From positions 1-49,538 of IMG/VR virus record IMGVR_UViG_3300025362_000011: a DNA stretch of 49,538 nt; one strand, 5' to 3'. Below are positions 17,901 through 26,605 of the stretch, in pieces. Source of the DNA: a virus. Under the pieces are notes generated by a model. That model saw only the letters and a list, made by a program, of their open reading frames with translations, did not search any database and was not told where the DNA came from. How positions within the stretch are numbered: the first letter of the stretch is position 1; each line of letters begins with the position of its first letter. A program made the position numbers and the translations under genes.

Positions 17901-20900
17901 GATATTTTATCATCATCGGGATAAGGCCATCTGTTAAAAGAATGTCCTTCTTCTTGATTCCCAATTGGATCCCCTGATCTGTTTAAAGCATCATAACCAC
18001 TATAACGTGAACCATCTAAATTCTCTGGATGACCCAATGCACCAGATGGAAATACACATCTAATATTAATTGGATCTTTACAGAGTACTGGACCCCAATG
18101 TCTAAGTGATGATGTTTCTTCTCTTAAAGTTTTAACATGCGGTGAACTAATTACAGTATCCCATCCGGGTAAATCTAATTTAGTTCTAGGATGAATAACA
18201 TTCCAATCATTTTCTACATCAAGATCATACCCTGACATATCAACATCATGTTTAACATCCCTAGGTGCAATATCAGTCGAAACTAAATCATCAATCTCTA
18301 TAATAGTTCTTCCATTGGTTATAGAACCAGGTGTATCACTCTTAGTATGCCATATACCAGTCAAGTATTTGGTATCATAACAAACATATAATGCATCACA
18401 CCAATCAAGATTATCTTTTCTTAATGCTATAATCCATTCTTTATCATAACCATGGATTTGAATATTTTTATTTTTGATTAAGGTTAGGCATACATTATGA
18501 TCATTTAAAAAATATGTTGAACTATCTTGTCCTAAATCACTTCTATTAAAATAAAATCCATTTACTCGATCATCTTCAAATCCAGTGAGATACATGATAG
18601 CTTCACCATATTCGGAATTATCGGGAATCTCATATACACTAACACTATCCTCTTGATGATATGATTTTTTATACAATCCATTATTGTTTTGAATAAATGG
18701 CATATCCTGTTTGGGAATATAATCATTGATCTGTTGGATAATTTTTGTTGCTTCTGGTCGATCTTCAACAATAATTGAATTAAATAATCTATCATCGAAT
18801 ACCAAATCAATAGTAAAATACAATAGACGTGATCTTTTCGGTTTAAAGAAATTGATTAAATCACGATGCAATCCACCATTTTTAATGTTTTTATAGATTC
18901 CAACAATATCTAAATCAGGATCATTAAATATTCTCTTAGTATAATTAGAAAATGCCACAAGAAATGAATCCGCAGTAGTTTCATAGTCTTCTTCTGATGT
19001 TGCTTTAGTATCTATCCAACTAATTAGATTATTATTGAATCCTAAATTGACTTGTTTTATTTCTGGTTTTCCTGGTATTCTACTAACTCGATTAATTGGA
19101 TCTTTTTTCCATATCGATAGAATTTCATCATAGATCCAAATTTCTGGATAACCATCATTTCCATTTGAAACTAGGATTTCTCCACCATTAGTCGATCCTT
19201 CTAAACCATTCAGATCTGTAATATTCAAAACGAATTGACCTCGAAGAATTCGTTCAGCATCATATCGATTTGTTAAATCAAGATTCGGAAAATGATAACC
19301 ACCCTGATAGAATTTCGATCCATTAGATGTCCATTCATTTTCAATTAAAGTGCGAACCCATACGATAACGTCATTATCATCAGTCATCCTAGTAAAGATA
19401 AAGTTACCATCACAAACCCGATTAAAATCAACTAATAGGTATCCATTTTCATCCATAACGAGATGATGTGTGTTAATATAATTATCTAAATCAGATGCGG
19501 TATATTGATAAGTTATTGGGTTATCACATAACGGACCGACGATAAAATCAAAAGTTTTCTTTTCAATATCTGATTGGTCATCACTTAGCCATATAGTAGC
19601 AACATATTCTGGAACCTTAGCTTTAATATGAGTTCGAGAAGTGTCTGATCTTAATCTCAAATGTCCATCTGGGGTAACTGGACCATCACAATAATCCCAT
19701 TCTATTTGACATTGATATCTTACCCATTTATTAACAGATGCATAAATATAAACATAACCATCATCATAGGTATGGTATCCAAGTTCATGGTTATCACTAC
19801 TAGAATTTGGCAATATTGGTGTATTAGACCATGAAATTTCTATTTTAGTACGAACCCAATTACTTGGTGATTTACAATAATAAAAATAATCACTATCAAC
19901 AGCCCAATTCCATTGTTTTGGTTGTGGAAATTTTTGGACAAAATAAGGAGTCAAAGAACTTCCATCATGCTCAATATCTTCAGTATAATCATCAGAACAC
20001 CATGAAATATATTCAAAGAATTCATCTTGATGTTTTCGAATAGCATCATATGTTGTGTTTTGATATTCATTATGAAGGTTACTTGATTGATAAGATTTAG
20101 CTACATTATCATATTCAACTCGAACAGTATCTTGATTTGCCACCCGATTCTGATCTTCAATGATTTCTGTATATTCGAATCCATCTTCATTAAAATCTGC
20201 ATTCCGTTCACCATTATAAAATAAAATCTTATCCATAGTAGTATCAGTCTGATCCATTCTATCGAAATGATCAATCTGATATATGAATGGATATTCAGTA
20301 TCATAAAAAATAGTAGGGATATTGGCCGGAGTGTGAGGATTGGGATCACTTGAATCTAAAGGATCCACTGGACGATTTATCCACCAAGACATTAATTCAT
20401 TATTAGAACAATAATAATTAGTAGAATCTGATACATTGTATCTTTTTATGATCGCGTCTAATGGTAATATACCATCAATTAATTCACCATCATTAATTCT
20501 CTTACATAACGAATATATCAATTCCTGATATGCCCACGGATATTCATATTCAGAGTTATCAATAACAATATGTTTTGAATCTAAAAAATCATACAGATGA
20601 ATATATTGTTTATATTCATCAGATCTAATTTGAGCATATGTCCAACCAAGAAATGATTCCAATAATGTAATTGCTTCATTATATCCCTCAATCCACAAGT
20701 CTCTTTCAGATAAATCTTCATTGAAACCACTAATACCAATATCTCTTGGGATTAAATCTGATTGCCCTTGTAAATATGCATTGAATTGTGCCGATAATGA
20801 TTTTTCTACAATCCCCATGATGGTATTATATTTCTCAATATCATGAACATAGTTAACTCCAAAGTACGGAGTTATAGATGGTAATTTCATCCAAGTATTA

Positions 20901-21772
20901 GGATTCCAGTTAATATCGATAATTTGTTTTTCAGTATACCACCAATGAGGATCTCCGATTTCAATTAATCGAGTCTGAAAATTTTGCCAACTAAGAATAG
21001 AATCATCTAATAATGTTTGGTCTTGTTTCCATTCATATTTATTATCAATTAGTTCTTGTTCCCACTTTCCAGATGCAATTCCCTTCAATCGAATGTTTTG
21101 ATACCCACGAGGTTCTCTCTCAACCCAAAATTCTCTAATATAACAATTCGTCAAACCAGCATAATAAAGTGAATTAACAATTGAATCTGCTGTTCCTTTT
21201 ATTTTATATAACTCAGTTAAAGCTAATAAAAAAATCTGCCGAGAATTCAAATTCGGTAATGTTTTCTGATTGACAAAATCGATACCAAATCCACGAATAG
21301 CCTTATCGATATCTTCATCATCCAGTGAAAAGGCATCAGATGCCTGTCTCATTAAATCTTTAAATGTTCTTGCTGCCGCTGACCAATCAACTACTAGTTT
21401 ACGAAATAACTCAATATCATTTGTATTATATGCATATGATCCAAGCACAATTACATTACCAAAATAATTTCTAATTTTATCTCTAGATTCAAGTGCTGTG
21501 TTTGCGACAGTGAAATCTTTAGGTAACGACAAACTAGTAACTGGATCCCAATCCATTATATCAATCATTAAATCAATACGATTCGTATTTGTTAAAGATT
21601 CATCTGTGATATATTCTTGTAATGAAATATGATCTACCTTAGTTCCATGATCCGGACAAAAATCTAATTTCCCTTTATATACTTTACCATCAATTCTACA
21701 TTTAGAAACAATCGTTGGATTATCTTTGAGAAATGTCAAGATTTGAAAATATCTATCTATGTTAAAAGCCAT
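14966..21772 (-). CDS. Giant tail/baseplate protein with embedded purple-acid-phosphatase-like module
   Basis: A 2268-residue protein. The first ~250 residues (for example QIFLLALTELYKIKGTADSI, then YAGLTNCYIREFWVERE) resemble the N-terminal part of tail protein I / wedge proteins. Residues about 600-830 hold several diverged repeats around a W-V-R core. Residues about 1480-1565 look like an FN3 domain (MIVLWQTNTDT, then IQGLIPNTLYYYRVDL). It is followed by a metallophosphoesterase domain with all signature blocks: GDTK (~1571), LGDWSDY, RGNHE (~1643), LHHGAYS (~1708) and SGHNHFYSH (~1744). FN3 plus this domain is the purple acid phosphatase architecture. Two serine runs (near 2010 and 2190) look like linkers. 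SD AAGGAT precedes the ATG. Likely on the virion, with a possible role on host surface phosphates. Confidence 0.7.
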   Translation of the reverse strand: MAFNIDRYFQILTFLKDNPTIVSKCRIDGKVYKGKLDFCPDHGTKVDHISLQEYITDESLTNTNRIDLMIDIMDWDPVTSLSLPKDFTVANTALESRDKIRNYFGNVIVLGSYAYNTNDIELFRKLVVDWSAAARTFKDLMRQASDAFSLDDEDIDKAIRGFGIDFVNQKTLPNLNSRQIFLLALTELYKIKGTADSIVNSLYYAGLTNCYIREFWVEREPRGYQNIRLKGIASGKWEQELIDNKYEWKQDQTLLDDSILSWQNFQTRLIEIGDPHWWYTEKQIIDINWNPNTWMKLPSITPYFGVNYVHDIEKYNTIMGIVEKSLSAQFNAYLQGQSDLIPRDIGISGFNEDLSERDLWIEGYNEAITLLESFLGWTYAQIRSDEYKQYIHLYDFLDSKHIVIDNSEYEYPWAYQELIYSLCKRINDGELIDGILPLDAIIKRYNVSDSTNYYCSNNELMSWWINRPVDPLDSSDPNPHTPANIPTIFYDTEYPFIYQIDHFDRMDQTDTTMDKILFYNGERNADFNEDGFEYTEIIEDQNRVANQDTVRVEYDNVAKSYQSSNLHNEYQNTTYDAIRKHQDEFFEYISWCSDDYTEDIEHDGSSLTPYFVQKFPQPKQWNWAVDSDYFYYCKSPSNWVRTKIEISWSNTPILPNSSSDNHELGYHTYDDGYVYIYASVNKWVRYQCQIEWDYCDGPVTPDGHLRLRSDTSRTHIKAKVPEYVATIWLSDDQSDIEKKTFDFIVGPLCDNPITYQYTASDLDNYINTHHLVMDENGYLLVDFNRVCDGNFIFTRMTDDNDVIVWVRTLIENEWTSNGSKFYQGGYHFPNLDLTNRYDAERILRGQFVLNITDLNGLEGSTNGGEILVSNGNDGYPEIWIYDEILSIWKKDPINRVSRIPGKPEIKQVNLGFNNNLISWIDTKATSEEDYETTADSFLVAFSNYTKRIFNDPDLDIVGIYKNIKNGGLHRDLINFFKPKRSRLLYFTIDLVFDDRLFNSIIVEDRPEATKIIQQINDYIPKQDMPFIQNNNGLYKKSYHQEDSVSVYEIPDNSEYGEAIMYLTGFEDDRVNGFYFNRSDLGQDSSTYFLNDHNVCLTLIKNKNIQIHGYDKEWIIALRKDNLDWCDALYVCYDTKYLTGIWHTKSDTPGSITNGRTIIEIDDLVSTDIAPRDVKHDVDMSGYDLDVENDWNVIHPRTKLDLPGWDTVISSPHVKTLREETSSLRHWGPVLCKDPINIRCVFPSGALGHPENLDGSRYSGYDALNRSGDPIGNQEEGHSFNRWPYPDDDKISMYDGLDDRVVHGSADKVTNRTSIDGDTYQSDSNFNNFNETEIVFAKGDGSKTLFKLNVIRVNPYHISIYVNSVKLEESEWSISITTNEQFIQFLTAPSLDSNISYSYSTPIWWVLDASSFYSGPVYHRPLYTGINFIIHDCYPCRDLSDCCDYYDVGCCHDGPTNPQVIKWGPEQRIFLNYIDNLDKGPYLIYPNDPTQMIVLWQTNTDTISTIEWGTTLEYEIRSTSNAEYNSDHQHQYTIQGLIPNTLYYYRVDLVAGSFVSAPSESNLDSIKFFAIGDTKKDHNQMNRVARSMLNTIDTDPSYQSMWLHLGDWSDYDNESSWAAEYFSRNHSDWPELQSKIPVMGCRGNHEGNGIIYQKYMPYPMYVPNTFYYSYNYGPAKIIVVDIFTLTDGIQSVWIENELNNSTSQWDIIILHHGAYSDDGAHGYNPTVRTILQPLCVTYGVHLVLSGHNHFYSHCEADEVHWVTIPSAGKIPRNVNGTGDGLIESSSILSYGKFEIDSDSIKISSVLVDTGKIFDPFMINSDGTWESLSEVDDDIEDQYSWMGGQYQDYSIVKLEYDEHTSHHISQGFLENLDSIWNPIAPIDEQYTIREHWENESLWNISMDNPGDTYCTECDTPLFTPDIAIFEMPNEYKSCGIYHNQIVGVGFTDALCHLNGTWEPGVTTTTHDEDYPYCYVDLNGNEMVHVFDKNSGYHYWEIREIAGSSSSSSSSSSDEYTLLLRSELKEKLHTMDDLDDSDPDNLQVESDNFLNGNDMDPSEDRWTNNLDDPSSFLMEETITVPITQTITVGKPKSEITQTLVDGIFEPNETTPANLNAPDYNVDNPDELSVCGNVVPFLETFKGIQMVTKPIKCNCHVQDSVDIDQIVYCVDPYGGFIKIKTMLISSSSSSSSLSEYSQEHRFIPAAYESQISFPTDFNISTISSLDYYVLNKYIPFFLYSGDSSITIWERDGSEYYSKNYINGYEEDPCYVS

Positions 21773-21787
21773 ATAACATCCTTTTAT

Positions 21788-22060
21788 TTACGGCATATCT
21801 ATGATACAAATACCTGAAGAACTAGAAGAACTAGAAGAATCATCTTCGATTGGATCATACCATATACAGTCATTCCATTTATTAATTATCGATGGAATTG
21901 AAATTGGGAGCTCATCTGATTCCTTGTGGCTATCTTTAAAATTTTCAGGAGCCATGCATAATTCAGTTAATCTATTATAATCAGGAGGGCCGTAAGAAAA
22001 CGGAGTCTTCTCACCAGCTCTGAAATTCTTGCAATCTTTACAATATATTTTATCACTCAT
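21788..22060 (-). CDS. Small Cys-rich protein with serine run
   Basis: A 90-residue protein. YCKDCKNFRAGE at residues 6-17, a Cys near 36 and a Cys near 65 (NDCIWYD) suggest one zinc site. The tail is acidic, with a run of eight serines just before the C-terminus, as in its giant neighbour. It lies 15 nt upstream of the giant gene and is likely co-transcribed. The region ahead of its ATG reads AAAGAACAAATAAT, with no clear SD. Function unknown; a small virion-associated or folding factor is possible. Confidence 0.55.
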   Translation of the reverse strand: MSDKIYCKDCKNFRAGEKTPFSYGPPDYNRLTELCMAPENFKDSHKESDELPISIPSIINKWNDCIWYDPIEDDSSSSSSSSGICIIDMP

Positions 22061-22093
22061 ATTATTTGTTCTTTACTTACTGCAGTTTTAAAT

Positions 22094-23290
22094 TTAATCA
22101 CTTGGTTCACTAAAAGGACTACGGGGATTAGCATATGACCAGATAAACTTAACTAATTCATCTAATACAAAATCATCCCTCAATAGAATAACTTCTGCCT
22201 TAACATCATTAGGGTCTTCTGTATTGATAGTAATAGTGAAATCCTCATCTTGACTTAATATCAAACCATCTTTAAAAAATGTAAAATCTCTTCTATTCCA
22301 TGGTAATTGATCACCAGTTAATATGAACTTGTTATCAGAGAGGACTTCATCAGTAACTTTAGTAATGAGAACTTTCTTTTTAAGCATAATAAAGAAATCC
22401 TCTTCAATAATTTTAATATCATTATTGATAACTTCAGAGTCTCTCCATATAATTCCATATGATTTCTGTCTTACTAAGTATAAAATATCCAAGACATGTT
22501 TCTCATATAAACAACATAGAGCTTCATCTGATGTGGATGATATACCTTCAATTCCATCATAATAGATATAGCTATCGTTCAACATTGCATCTAAATAAAC
22601 ATAAATCAATCTTGCTATATTTGAATCTAAATCTTCATATACTATATCATTAATGTTAACATATACGCATCCCGTCTTATAGAACCATAACTTATCTAAC
22701 ATATCCAGAGTTGAGTCACTGAAATCAAAAACATCTGGTGGAGCTATGATAGGTAAATCTTCTTGGGGATTATCTTCGATATCCGGATCTCCAGAAGTCC
22801 ACAATGGCTGATTTCCAGTGCTAGCATTGTATGAGTTATATGTAATATATGGACTTCTATCCTCTTCTTCAACATCAAAAGGCATATATACTTCATTACC
22901 TGAATAGAAATGTGGATCCATTTTAGATCCACTCATATCAAATAAATCAATAAATTTCATAGAATTGGCTCCATATACATTAGCCCACCATCTATACACT
23001 TGTATCCGATTAAGTAAAATTTTATCAGGAAGATTCAAAATATTCATTCTTCGATAGAGATAAATATAAGGTCTATCATTTTTACTTTCTATTGTGATAG
23101 CTGAAGAACTAGATGATAATTCACCTGGATCAAAAGTTTCATTAAACAGAAGCTCAATAACACTTCTTGGATCTCTCCAATACTCACTAACATCTACTGG
23201 GATTTTATGATATGTATCATAAACTTCACTATTTCTCAATATTCTTTTGAACCAATAGTTTAATTCAGGTATAATATTAATGTGTTTCAC
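22094..23290 (-). CDS. Probable virion structural protein (GTG start)
   Basis: A 398-residue acidic protein with serine run SSSSS near residue 60 and many aromatic residues (for example NRIQVYRWWANVYGANSMKF near 92-111). No enzymatic motif. The start is GTG, and it shares one base with the TAG stop of the upstream 54-codon gene (TAGTG), so translation is probably coupled. Its position with other serine-run proteins argues for a tail or baseplate component. Confidence 0.55.
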   Translation of the reverse strand: MKHINIIPELNYWFKRILRNSEVYDTYHKIPVDVSEYWRDPRSVIELLFNETFDPGELSSSSSAITIESKNDRPYIYLYRRMNILNLPDKILLNRIQVYRWWANVYGANSMKFIDLFDMSGSKMDPHFYSGNEVYMPFDVEEEDRSPYITYNSYNASTGNQPLWTSGDPDIEDNPQEDLPIIAPPDVFDFSDSTLDMLDKLWFYKTGCVYVNINDIVYEDLDSNIARLIYVYLDAMLNDSYIYYDGIEGISSTSDEALCCLYEKHVLDILYLVRQKSYGIIWRDSEVINNDIKIIEEDFFIMLKKKVLITKVTDEVLSDNKFILTGDQLPWNRRDFTFFKDGLILSQDEDFTITINTEDPNDVKAEVILLRDDFVLDELVKFIWSYANPRSPFSEPSD

Positions 23291-23454
23291 TACGAATCTC
23301 CCATTTGATTAATTAATCCATTTAACCTTTTGTTCCCTTCTTTTGGTTTCTTTTCTTTCTTCATAGGTTTTGCTGGTGATTCATAACCAGCTATAGCTAC
23401 TGAAACATTGGCAAACTCATTTAAAGCATCTGATAATTCTTTATATCCGAACAT
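23290..23454 (-). CDS. Small Lys-rich protein upstream of structural operon
   Basis: A 54-codon ORF: an ordered-looking N-terminus (MFGYKELSDALNEFANVSVA) and a Lys/Pro-rich tail (KPMKKEKKPKEGNKR). SD GAGGAA precedes the ATG. It is the first gene of the leftward operon; a promoter-like GAACAAATCTAAAA lies 19 nt upstream and its stop overlaps the next GTG start. Function unknown. Confidence 0.6.
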   Translation of the reverse strand: MFGYKELSDALNEFANVSVAIAGYESPAKPMKKEKKPKEGNKRLNGLINQMGDS

Positions 23455-23472
23455 TATAAAAATTCCTCATAG

Positions 23473-23486
23473 TTTTAGATTTGTTC
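23473..23486 (-). promoter_or_regulatory. Late-promoter-like element (GAACAAATCTAAAA)
   Basis: Minus-strand variant of the GAAYAAATTAAAA motif with one extra base, 19 nt before the first gene of the structural operon ending at 14966. Confidence 0.45.
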
Positions 23487-23522
23487 TATCTTAATTTTTG
23501 AAACTAAATTAAGAAAAGTAAT

Positions 23523-23547
23523 TCTATATATATTTAATTATAATAAA
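23523..23547 (+). promoter_or_regulatory. Copy 1 of the 25-nt TCTATATATATT element
   Basis: Begins TCTATATATATTTAATTATA and is nearly identical to 25-nt elements at 36327 and 36463. It lies 68 nt before the winged-helix gene and only 1 nt before a perfect stem-loop. Likely a promoter of another temporal class than GAAYAAATTAAAA. Confidence 0.5.
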
Positions 23548-23548
23548 G

Positions 23549-23568
23549 AGATATTTCATTAAATATCT
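23549..23568 (+). other. Stem-loop at the predicted 5' end of the winged-helix gene mRNA
   Basis: AGATATTT and AAATATCT form an 8-bp perfect stem with loop CATT, immediately after the 25-nt promoter-like element. Probably the 5' end of the transcript. Confidence 0.45.
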
Positions 23569-23614
23569 TTGATTTTCAATTCAGTATGTTTCAATAATTA
23601 AAAGGAGATAGAAT

Positions 23615-24961
23615 ATGAACACGAAAAGTTTCAATGATATCGCACTAGGGACCAAAGGATTATCTATAATTCATACAGAGGATTCTGATATACACGTATC
23701 ACAGAATATCAAAGATGAAATCTATCGACTTGAACAGGGTCGAAAGCAAGGTTCCCTCGGACAAGAAAAAGGGAAATATGAAGAGTTCATTGATATGTCG
23801 TTCGATTTTTATTCCACGGTACCACGGTACCTAGTATATGTTATGATGGAGTTAGCCATAGATACGATTAATCGTATCAAAAACACGATCTATCATGCCA
23901 CTACAAATGAAGGTATTCTATCTCGAGCTATCATTTACTGTGTATCCAGGGGTGATGTGCATAGCTTAAAAATGGCAGAGCATTTGAACATCAAAAAAGA
24001 TGCATTTTATGATCTTATTGATGCATTGAGTGACCGAGGAATCGTCGAGGTGAAACCCGATGGATCATATAAGGTCATCATGTCGGTCACTGATCAGAGA
24101 TACATCGATGAATGTAAAGTAACTGATGGTCGGTGTTTTGATGTGCTCAAGAAAAACATGAATGAATTGCGAGCTGCAAATGGATTACGGCAATCAACAA
24201 TAGATCAACGGGAAGCTAAATGCAAGTTGATTCTACAAATCCTTAATCAGAATGGTCATGATCTGAACTTTGATTCCGATGAGATTCAGAGTAAGATTAA
24301 CTTTCCAGTGTGGGTTACAAAATCTGCAAATTGTAGATTGGGTGTAATTTATTCTGCACCTCCAAAATCTGCCCCTGGTTCGAAAACTGATCCATACGGT
24401 GGTATTAAATTGGCCAACTTTTTATATGTTGCATATGAAGAGAAAGTCGATTCCTCCGATGGTAATACCTATAGAGGAATGGTAAGAAACCCATACTCTA
24501 ATATTGATTGGAATATTCACCAAGCAAGGCTGACAATCATTGGTCATGACGTGAATGGAGTTCAGTTTAAAGAGGCTCGAAAGAATGGCATGTTTGCGAC
24601 CAGTAACTTGATCGACTTAAAACCTGAAATTCAAAATTTCATTCGGAATAGTTGGTCTTCTCCTAATATCAAAGTCACCCCAGCTGATGAATATAAGTTT
24701 CGACAATCTCATTGTGACGAGATCATTGATGGAATCAGATATCTAAACGAAAGGGGTGCATCCTATACAATTATGTATAAGGGAGATACTAGAATAGGAC
24801 TCGCAGGAATAAAAACAATCCATATCAATAATAACAATACTGCATATCACAATGAAGTATTGTATACCGATTGGATTCCGGATGATCCAAATCAGCCATA
24901 TAATGTATGGTTGGATCGTGCAACCAAACATGTCAAAAAGGCATTATTAGAATATACATAA
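23615..24961 (+). CDS. Winged-helix domain protein, probably DNA-binding
   Basis: A 448-residue protein with a strong SD (AAAGGAGAT). Residues about 105-160 read as a winged helix: LSRAIIYCVSRGDVHSLKMA, EHLNIKKDAFYDLIDALSDR, GIVEVKPDGSYKVIM (helix, recognition helix, wing). The rest is mixed, with a possible second domain from about 225 on. Codon use is noticeably less AT-rich than in neighbours (many CGA, GTC, ATC codons), as also in the genes at 36643 and 46186, which may mean higher expression. It is followed by two terminators, so it is a single-gene unit. A regulator or replication-related role is possible; no family named. Confidence 0.6.
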   Translation: MNTKSFNDIALGTKGLSIIHTEDSDIHVSQNIKDEIYRLEQGRKQGSLGQEKGKYEEFIDMSFDFYSTVPRYLVYVMMELAIDTINRIKNTIYHATTNEGILSRAIIYCVSRGDVHSLKMAEHLNIKKDAFYDLIDALSDRGIVEVKPDGSYKVIMSVTDQRYIDECKVTDGRCFDVLKKNMNELRAANGLRQSTIDQREAKCKLILQILNQNGHDLNFDSDEIQSKINFPVWVTKSANCRLGVIYSAPPKSAPGSKTDPYGGIKLANFLYVAYEEKVDSSDGNTYRGMVRNPYSNIDWNIHQARLTIIGHDVNGVQFKEARKNGMFATSNLIDLKPEIQNFIRNSWSSPNIKVTPADEYKFRQSHCDEIIDGIRYLNERGASYTIMYKGDTRIGLAGIKTIHINNNNTAYHNEVLYTDWIPDDPNQPYNVWLDRATKHVKKALLEYT

Positions 24962-24966
24962 TATAC

Positions 24967-24998
24967 AACTCCCATTAAATATCTATTTAATGGGAGTT
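24967..24998 (+). terminator. Long stem-loop after the winged-helix gene
   Basis: A perfect 15-bp stem (AACTCCCATTAAATA and its complement) with a 2-nt loop, 5 nt after the stop. The following TATTC is weak as a U-tract. Confidence 0.7.
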
Positions 24999-25004
24999 TA
25001 TTCA

Positions 25005-25039
25005 AAAGGTTATTGATTGTTCAATGACCTTTCTTTTTT
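25005..25039 (+). terminator. Intrinsic terminator
   Basis: Stem AAAGGTTATTGA / TCAATGACCTTT with one G-T pair and loop TTGT, followed by CTTTTTT. This is a second hairpin in tandem with 24967-24998 and has the proper U-tract. Confidence 0.7.
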
Positions 25040-25054
25040 CTAAGGAAAAATACA

Positions 25055-26416
25055 ATGAATTATAAAACATATCTATTCAATAAATCAATCAATTCTATCT
25101 CAGAGAGATTGATACGATCAGAAGTGTATAGAGCATTTGGTTTGATTCTTCTAAAATATGAAATAATATTAACAAATAAAATTCCCAAAGGAGCACCAGC
25201 TGCTACTGATTATAAAAGAATTTATATTAACCCTGAATCATCATTCTATACTGCATGTGATGTTAATATTGATCATATATCAACATTTACTATAATGCAT
25301 GAAATTTCCCATATTATCTTTATGCATGATAAACGAATTGGGTGTCGAGATAAGATTCTGTGGGGATATGCTACTGATTTTATGATCAATCTTTTATTAG
25401 ATAATATAGAGAAAGAAACGGTGAGATGGGAAGCTCAACAAAAATTAATCGTAATGAGTATTAAAAGATTCAAAGATACTATATGCTATAATAAATCATT
25501 TGAATCTATGTTAGAAGAAGAGATATATGATAAATTGGAGAAGGATGGGAATTACACATCAGAGAAAACAACTCAATCATATAAACAATTTTTAGAAGAT
25601 GTGGGTATCCCATCTGATGGAGTTGATGAATATGAGGATATTGAAATCGAAGAAACTGAACTTAAACTGGATGGTATTGTTAAGAAGAAGACCTTTATTA
25701 AATTCCCAAAAGCTAAAAATCAACTAGATGGTGATGATGAAGTCCTAGATACTCAACTAGCTAAGACTATGTTTGAAACCAACATTCTTAGTCGAGGTTT
25801 TGAAAACTCAGACTTTAAGAAATTCCTTAATAGAATGTGTGAGGTTAAAGTTCCTTGGACTACTATCCTCCAAGATTCTATTCTGATAGAACTCCAGAAA
25901 TCAAGTGATGTTTCATATGGAAAACCAAGAATGGCATGGTTAGTGAATCCTACTCTACCTTATATGCCTTCATATGAAGAGGAAGAGGTATTGGGTGATG
26001 CTATAGTTTCAATTGATGAGTCAGCTTCTGTTAGTGATAATGATATTTCGACTGCGATATCTATCATACAACAAGCTAATTCTTACTATAAACGATTGAG
26101 AATTATTAAACATGATACTAAAGTTAAATGGGAAAACACCTATGAAGATTCATTAACTGAAGATGATATAACTGAATTATTGATTAGGCGTCATTCTGGA
26201 GGAACAAATCATCGATGTGTTTTTGAAAAAGTGATGGAGTATAATCAAGATTCTGATCATTTTATCAGTATTTTGATAGTGATTTCAGATATGTATTCTG
26301 ATATTTCGAAGAGTCAATCTATAATACCAGATTCTATTCCCAGAATATATTTGAAAACGAATTCGAGTGACTTGGATTATGATAATATTAAAGGGAAAAT
26401 AATAAAAATACAATAG
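25055..26416 (+). CDS. HExxH metallopeptidase-like / VWA-like protein (DUF2201 type), partner of MoxR ATPase
   Basis: A 453-residue protein. The N-terminal half has MHEISHIIFMH (HEISH at 82-86), the zinc-metallopeptidase-like signature of the DUF2201 family. The C-terminal half (from about 310) reads as a VWA-like domain with a MIDAS-type DxSxS motif (SIDESASVSD, near 321) and a terminal strand pattern ISILIVISDMYSD. An acidic linker (about 190-215) separates them. In bacteria and phages such proteins are encoded next to MoxR AAA+ ATPases, and here one follows (26598). Whether the HExxH is active is unknown. It ends with TAG, and the frame stays open for another 62 codons (see next entry). 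Confidence 0.7.
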   Translation: MNYKTYLFNKSINSISERLIRSEVYRAFGLILLKYEIILTNKIPKGAPAATDYKRIYINPESSFYTACDVNIDHISTFTIMHEISHIIFMHDKRIGCRDKILWGYATDFMINLLLDNIEKETVRWEAQQKLIVMSIKRFKDTICYNKSFESMLEEEIYDKLEKDGNYTSEKTTQSYKQFLEDVGIPSDGVDEYEDIEIEETELKLDGIVKKKTFIKFPKAKNQLDGDDEVLDTQLAKTMFETNILSRGFENSDFKKFLNRMCEVKVPWTTILQDSILIELQKSSDVSYGKPRMAWLVNPTLPYMPSYEEEEVLGDAIVSIDESASVSDNDISTAISIIQQANSYYKRLRIIKHDTKVKWENTYEDSLTEDDITELLIRRHSGGTNHRCVFEKVMEYNQDSDHFISILIVISDMYSDISKSQSIIPDSIPRIYLKTNSSDLDYDNIKGKIIKIQ

Positions 26417-26605
26417 AATAAACAAACAAATTTTCATGGATCAGGTTATTATGAACATTGTTCAATTAAATGCAGCGCATCTGATGATGTTTTAGAAATA
26501 CCATTACATACAGCGACATTATATTTAACAAATAAAGAAGTATTAGCAAAAACACCCAATATACACATACAGAAAACAATAGATGATGGAGAATCAGATG
26601 ACTGA
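26417..26605 (+). other. Open, coding-like stretch without a start codon after the UAG of the VWA gene
   Basis: In frame with the VWA gene, the 62 codons after its TAG have no stop and read like protein (NFHGSGYYEHCSIKCSASDD, then VLEIPLHTATLYLTNKEVLA). The stretch contains no ATG, GTG, TTG or CTG in frame. It ends in TGA overlapping the ATPase start by 8 nt, the same type of junction as real genes here. Options: UAG readthrough giving a C-terminally extended VWA protein, a small gene with a lost or rare (ATT) start, or a fragment of a broken gene. An ATG with weak SD at 26451 opens only 14 codons in another frame. Confidence 0.4.

Noticed and set aside
26414-26416. General recoding of TAG as a sense codon
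   Set aside because: Long ORFs contain no internal TAG and other TAG-ended genes are followed by further stops within a few codons, for example at 3872, 39676 and 41699.
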